A stretch of DNA of 41,390 bases from an uncultured Planctomycetia bacterium (lineage in GTDB: Bacteria > Planctomycetota > Phycisphaerae > FEN-1346 > JAACEH01): positions 1 through 41,390 of the forward strand of contig CAIYVX010000012.1 of assembly GCA_903929765.1 (NCBI GenBank), read 5' to 3'. Shown here in pieces: positions 38,432 through 41,390 of the stretch (position 1 is the stretch's first letter; each line of letters begins with the position of its first letter). The notes under the pieces were generated by a model. That model saw nothing but the letters and a program-made list of their open reading frames with translations, was not told the origin of the DNA and did not search any database. A program made the position numbers and the translations under genes.

Positions 38432-39741
38432 AACTCGCCGTCGTCGGCGCCGGTTACGTCGGACTCGTTACCGGCGTCTGCCTCGCCGAAACGGGGAATC
38501 AGACGGCCGTTCTCGACTGTGACCGCGAGCGCATCGCAACGCTTGGCGCCGGCCGTGTGCCGTTCTACGAACCCGGCCTGGCCGAACTCCTCGACCGAAA
38601 TTTGAGGGCGGGCCGCCTGAGTTTCACCACCAATCCCGCCGAGGCCCTCGCCGGAACCGAAATCGCCTTCATCGCCGTCGGCACGCCGGCCACCGCCTCC
38701 GGCGACACCGACCTTGCCGCCGTAAACGAAGTCGCCGAATCGATAGCCGCATTTTCCGATCCGCCGCCGCTGGTGGTGGTCAAGAGTACCGTGCCGGTCG
38801 GCGGATGCTCGCGGCTCCAGGAATTTTTCGACCGCCACTGCCCCGGTCGCGTCCGCGTCGCCTCGAACCCCGAATTCTTGCGCGAAGGCGCCGCCGTCAG
38901 CGATTTTAACTTTCCCGACCGCATCGTCATCGGCACGCCCGACCCGGAGGTCGCCGCCACACTGAAACGACTTTACGCCCCGTTCGTCCGCACGCTGCAC
39001 CCCATCCTGGTCATGAGCCGCGAGTCGGCCGAGATGACCAAATACGCCGCCAACGGCCTGCTGGCCTCACGCATCAGCTTTATGAACGAAATTGCCAACT
39101 TGTGCCGCGCGTTGGGGGCGGATGTCGGCGAAGTCCGCACCGGCATGGGTTTCGACAGCCGCATCGGACTGCAATATCTTTTTCCCGGCGTGGGCTACGG
39201 CGGATCGTGTTTTCCGAAGGACGTGCAGGCCCTGGCCCGCCTGGGCCGCGCTGCGGGCGTGCCATGCGAAATGCTCGAAGCCGGCCACGCCGTCAACGAG
39301 CGGCAGAAACGCCAGCTCGCCGAGCGGGCCATCGCCTTTTTCGGCGGTTCCTGTCGCGGCCGCACCTTCGCCGTCTGGGGCCTCACCTTCAAGCCCCGCA
39401 CCGACGACCTTCGCGACGCCCCGGCGCTCACGATCATTAATTTGCTGCTCGACGCCGGGGCGAAAATCCGCGTCTACGACCCCGTCGGCCTCGACCGCGC
39501 CCGCGCCGTCCTCGGCGACCGCGTCGCCTATGCCGCCTCCGGCCTCGACGCCGCCAGCGGCGCTGACGCATTGTTTGTCGTCACGGAATGGAGCGAGTTC
39601 CGCACGCTCGACCTGCCGGAACTGCGCCGCCGCATGAAAGCGCTGGTGATTTTCGATGGCCGCAACATGTACAATCGCGACGACCTCCGCCGCGAAGGCG
39701 TGACCTGTTTCAGTATCGGTCAGAGCGATGTGATTCCGTAA
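38428..39741 (+). CDS. ugd: UDP-glucose 6-dehydrogenase
   Basis: A 437-residue UDP-glucose/GDP-mannose dehydrogenase family enzyme. NAD site MKLAVVGAGYVGLVTGVCLA; VPFYEPGLAELL; FIAVGTPATASGDTDLAAVN; STVPVGGC; SNPEFLREGAAVSDFNFPDR; substrate loop AEMTKYAANGLLASRISFMN-E; catalytic Cys261 in VGYGGSCFPKDVQALA; WGLTFKPRTDDLRDAPAL in the C-terminal UDP-binding domain. It oxidises UDP-glucose twice to UDP-glucuronate with NAD+. Translationally coupled to the RmlD-like gene, it supplies activated uronic acid for polysaccharide built by the cluster at 687-13298 or elsewhere. Confidence 0.95.
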   Translation: MKLAVVGAGYVGLVTGVCLAETGNQTAVLDCDRERIATLGAGRVPFYEPGLAELLDRNLRAGRLSFTTNPAEALAGTEIAFIAVGTPATASGDTDLAAVNEVAESIAAFSDPPPLVVVKSTVPVGGCSRLQEFFDRHCPGRVRVASNPEFLREGAAVSDFNFPDRIVIGTPDPEVAATLKRLYAPFVRTLHPILVMSRESAEMTKYAANGLLASRISFMNEIANLCRALGADVGEVRTGMGFDSRIGLQYLFPGVGYGGSCFPKDVQALARLGRAAGVPCEMLEAGHAVNERQKRQLAERAIAFFGGSCRGRTFAVWGLTFKPRTDDLRDAPALTIINLLLDAGAKIRVYDPVGLDRARAVLGDRVAYAASGLDAASGADALFVVTEWSEFRTLDLPELRRRMKALVIFDGRNMYNRDDLRREGVTCFSIGQSDVIP

Positions 39742-39757
39742 TCGGGGAGATTCAAAA

Positions 39758-39979
39758 ATGGTCGAATGGGAACAAAAATTCTTTGATCGCCGCACAGCCG
39801 GCGGGCGTCCCGCCGCGGGCCGCGAGCGCCGCCAGTTCGCCGACTCGCACGACGAACTGCCGCCCGACCTCCGCGAATTCGCCAACGCCGTGGACGCCTA
39901 CAAAATCGCCCACGCCCGCAAGTTCGTCACCCTGGCCGAACTCCACGTCATCCTTACCGGACTGGGCTACCACAAATAA
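39758..39979 (+). CDS. Small conserved hypothetical protein
   Basis: A 73-residue protein with GGGGAGA seven bases before the ATG, 16 bases after ugd. The C-terminal half ELPPDLREFANAVDAYKIAH followed by ARKFVTLAELHVILTGLGYH-K resembles a motif I recall in many small planctomycete proteins (a helix, then '...F.T..E.L.VL..LGYRK'). The first half is Arg/Gly-rich. Function unknown; the C-terminal fold may be a small helical DNA- or protein-binding unit. It probably shares the rfbD-ugd transcript. Confidence 0.75.
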   Translation: MVEWEQKFFDRRTAGGRPAAGRERRQFADSHDELPPDLREFANAVDAYKIAHARKFVTLAELHVILTGLGYHK

Positions 39980-40007
39980 TTTTTTCTCCGCCGTCAGGGA
40001 AAGGCCG

Positions 40008-41288
40008 TCACTTGCCGCCGACCACCCGCACCTTCACGCTCATCGCCGCCGGCGTTTTATACGGCGGCGCGTCCGGCAGATAAAGTCCGCCCGGTTCCGA
40101 CGCCGCGTAGCTCGCCCACTCGACCTTCACCGTGTACCCCGCCGGCGCTGGTTTCGGCGTCTCGATGGCCGCAATCACCAGCGGCCAGGGCCGGGCGAGT
40201 AGCCCGCGCGAGAACATCCGCCACAATTCCACTTTCAGCGTCAGCGTATCGCCCTGCCACACCGCCTCGCGCAGCGTTATCTGCTCGGACGAATTCCCCT
40301 CCGGCATCGGCCCGACGACCACCGCGTAGGCCGTCTTGCCGACGACGACCAGGGGACCGCCGTTACCTTCCTCTTCCCGGTGCGCTGCTTGCTCCACCCC
40401 CAGCAGAAACTCCGCCACCGCTTTCTCGTTATGACCGTCGAAGTTCCCGACCCGCACCTGGGCCGCGTGGGCGACCGCCATTTCGCGTTCAACCATTTCC
40501 CCGCCCCAGTTCGGACGCTGCCACTGCCGCCCCTTCGCTTCCGCCAGCAGCGCCGCCTGATTCAGATCCAAGGCCAGATCCTTTAACTCGATTACCGGCG
40601 GCAACAAGTCTTGAACATCTTTTCCAACCAATATCTTCCCTGTGGCCACCTGCATCTGATGCAACGTATAGAATTGCTGTTCCGCCATTCTGTTGCAAAA
40701 AAGTTTACGCACATGTACCCGCAACTCCCATTGGCCCGCCGCCAGTTTCCCGAGGTTCAACAGAAAAAGATTCCGACCGGTGACGTTTCGCTTCCGCCCG
40801 CCGTTGTCCGTCCACTCTTCCGCCACCACGGTGATTGTTTTCTTCGCCGCATCGACCGACAGTTCCGCCGGAGCCCAGAACTCGCCGCTGTTCAGGCTTG
40901 GTCCGGCCAGCAGCAGCGCCGCCGGCTGATCCGCCACCGGCCCGGGCAACAGGCGTGTTCCCGTCACGATGCCGTCCAGCACCGGCGTCTTCTCCGTCCA
41001 CCAGGGCACGCAGACCCATTGCCCCGCCGCGTTGGTATCTTTGTCGAACCATTCGCCCACCGCCCTTGGCCACGTCGGCGCCAGACTGACTACTGTCGCC
41101 AGCGGCAACTTCTCCACGTCTTCGAAGCCGATCGTCTTTTTCGTCGCCTCCAGCAGGCAACTCGGCAGCGCCAGCCGCGCCGCCGGCGCTGCTTTCGCTG
41201 CGGAAGACGCGGAGGAATCCTCCGCCCGCGCCGCCCCAGCACCGAACAGCACCAGCGCCGCCGCCAACGCCATCACGCTTCGCTTCAT
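40008..41288 (-). CDS. Secreted protein of unknown function
   Basis: A 426-residue exported protein. ATG at 41288 follows AAGGAGAAGTCC; upstream in-frame residues arise from a repeat and are excluded. Signal peptide MKRSVMALAAALVLFGAGAA with cleavage likely after ARA (residue 22). Two similar-looking halves exist: each has a segment on raising or lowering a value with RVHVRKLF / LKVELWRMFSRGLLARPWPL and a beta-rich context (WELRVHVRKLF; TLTLKVELWRMF), suggesting duplicated beta domains. No catalytic motif or anchoring domain was recognised. It stands alone on its strand beside a small hypothetical gene. Confidence 0.8.
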   Translation of the reverse strand: MKRSVMALAAALVLFGAGAARAEDSSASSAAKAAPAARLALPSCLLEATKKTIGFEDVEKLPLATVVSLAPTWPRAVGEWFDKDTNAAGQWVCVPWWTEKTPVLDGIVTGTRLLPGPVADQPAALLLAGPSLNSGEFWAPAELSVDAAKKTITVVAEEWTDNGGRKRNVTGRNLFLLNLGKLAAGQWELRVHVRKLFCNRMAEQQFYTLHQMQVATGKILVGKDVQDLLPPVIELKDLALDLNQAALLAEAKGRQWQRPNWGGEMVEREMAVAHAAQVRVGNFDGHNEKAVAEFLLGVEQAAHREEEGNGGPLVVVGKTAYAVVVGPMPEGNSSEQITLREAVWQGDTLTLKVELWRMFSRGLLARPWPLVIAAIETPKPAPAGYTVKVEWASYAASEPGGLYLPDAPPYKTPAAMSVKVRVVGGK

Positions 41289-41333
41289 GGACTTCTCCTT
41301 GCATTGGGGCAGTTTACGATTAGTTGTGCTCTC

Positions 41334-41367
41334 GGGGTGGCATGGCCGCTTGCGGCCATGCCACCCC
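41334..41367. repeat. Perfect GGGGTGGCATGGCCGC hairpin
   Basis: GGGGTGGCATGGCCGC-TT-GCGGCCATGCCACCCC, a perfect 16-bp stem. It equals one arm of the element at 8531-8669 and lies ~45 bases upstream of the secreted-protein gene. The window ends 23 bases later, so flanking terminal repeats cannot be judged. Confidence 0.8.
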
Positions 41368-41390
41368 GGCGCACACACAGCGTCATTAGA

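Noticed and set aside
1-41390. CRISPR array, tRNA or rRNA genes
   Set aside because: No regularly spaced direct repeats with unique spacers, no cloverleaf with a TTCRA arm and no conserved rRNA segments were seen by eye; the repeats found are dispersed palindromes.

Overview
The window is GC-rich bacterial chromosome with strong third-position GC, so many long open frames on the opposite strand are shadows. A dockerin-type calcium-binding C-terminus, a BBP2-like outer-membrane porin, a CE7 esterase, a GH1 glucosidase and abundant short intergenic palindromes together suggest a Planctomycetota member, perhaps Phycisphaerae-like. This is inference; no rRNA or other phylogenetic marker confirms it, and no tRNA, rRNA or CRISPR array was seen.

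Layout. 1-316: 3' end of a secreted dockerin protein. 687-13298: a surface-polysaccharide cluster with a flippase, four GT4-like glycosyltransferases, a polyprenyl-phosphate sugar-phosphate transferase, a DegT/DnrJ sugar aminotransferase, an inverted GT39-like membrane glycosyltransferase, a GNAT acetyltransferase, an ATP-grasp ligase and a WecA/MraY-like transferase. Next come a convergent CE7 esterase (13261-14220) and an orphan GAF-AAA+-Fis sigma-54 activator (14412-15983). 15984-17733 is a repeat-rich stretch carrying two small conserved genes.

17734-30445 is a nitrogen-assimilation island: porin-amtB-glnK, a second amtB-glnK pair, a GSI-alpha-like glutamine synthetase, and a five-gene split glutamate synthase (glutaminase domain, FMN/Fe-S synthase domain, 16-Cys ferredoxin, FAD reductase, GXGXG domain). 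Three perfect GG-N10-GC sigma-54 promoters precede porin, amtB2 and glnA. An inverted repeat with core GACAAAATTGTC occurs in the spacer of the sigma-54 activator's own promoter and about 110-130 bp upstream of the amtB2 and glnA sigma-54 promoters. This suggests that the activator 5 kb away controls the island and itself. Both PII proteins lack the Tyr51 uridylylation site and GlnA has Phe at the adenylylation-Tyr position, so control probably rests on transcription and direct effector binding rather than GlnD/GlnE-type covalent modification.

30633-41288: an AT-richer lipoprotein gene; a minus-strand iron group (FeoA-like, DtxR-like repressor, IscU-like scaffold, radical SAM protein); a GH1 beta-glucosidase; a five-domain ribosomal protein S1; RmlD and UDP-glucose dehydrogenase (nucleotide-sugar supply for polysaccharide); a small conserved protein; and a secreted protein of unknown function. 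Throughout, intergenic regions hold several families of palindromic, MITE-like or REP-like elements, some reaching into gene ends or into mRNA leaders.
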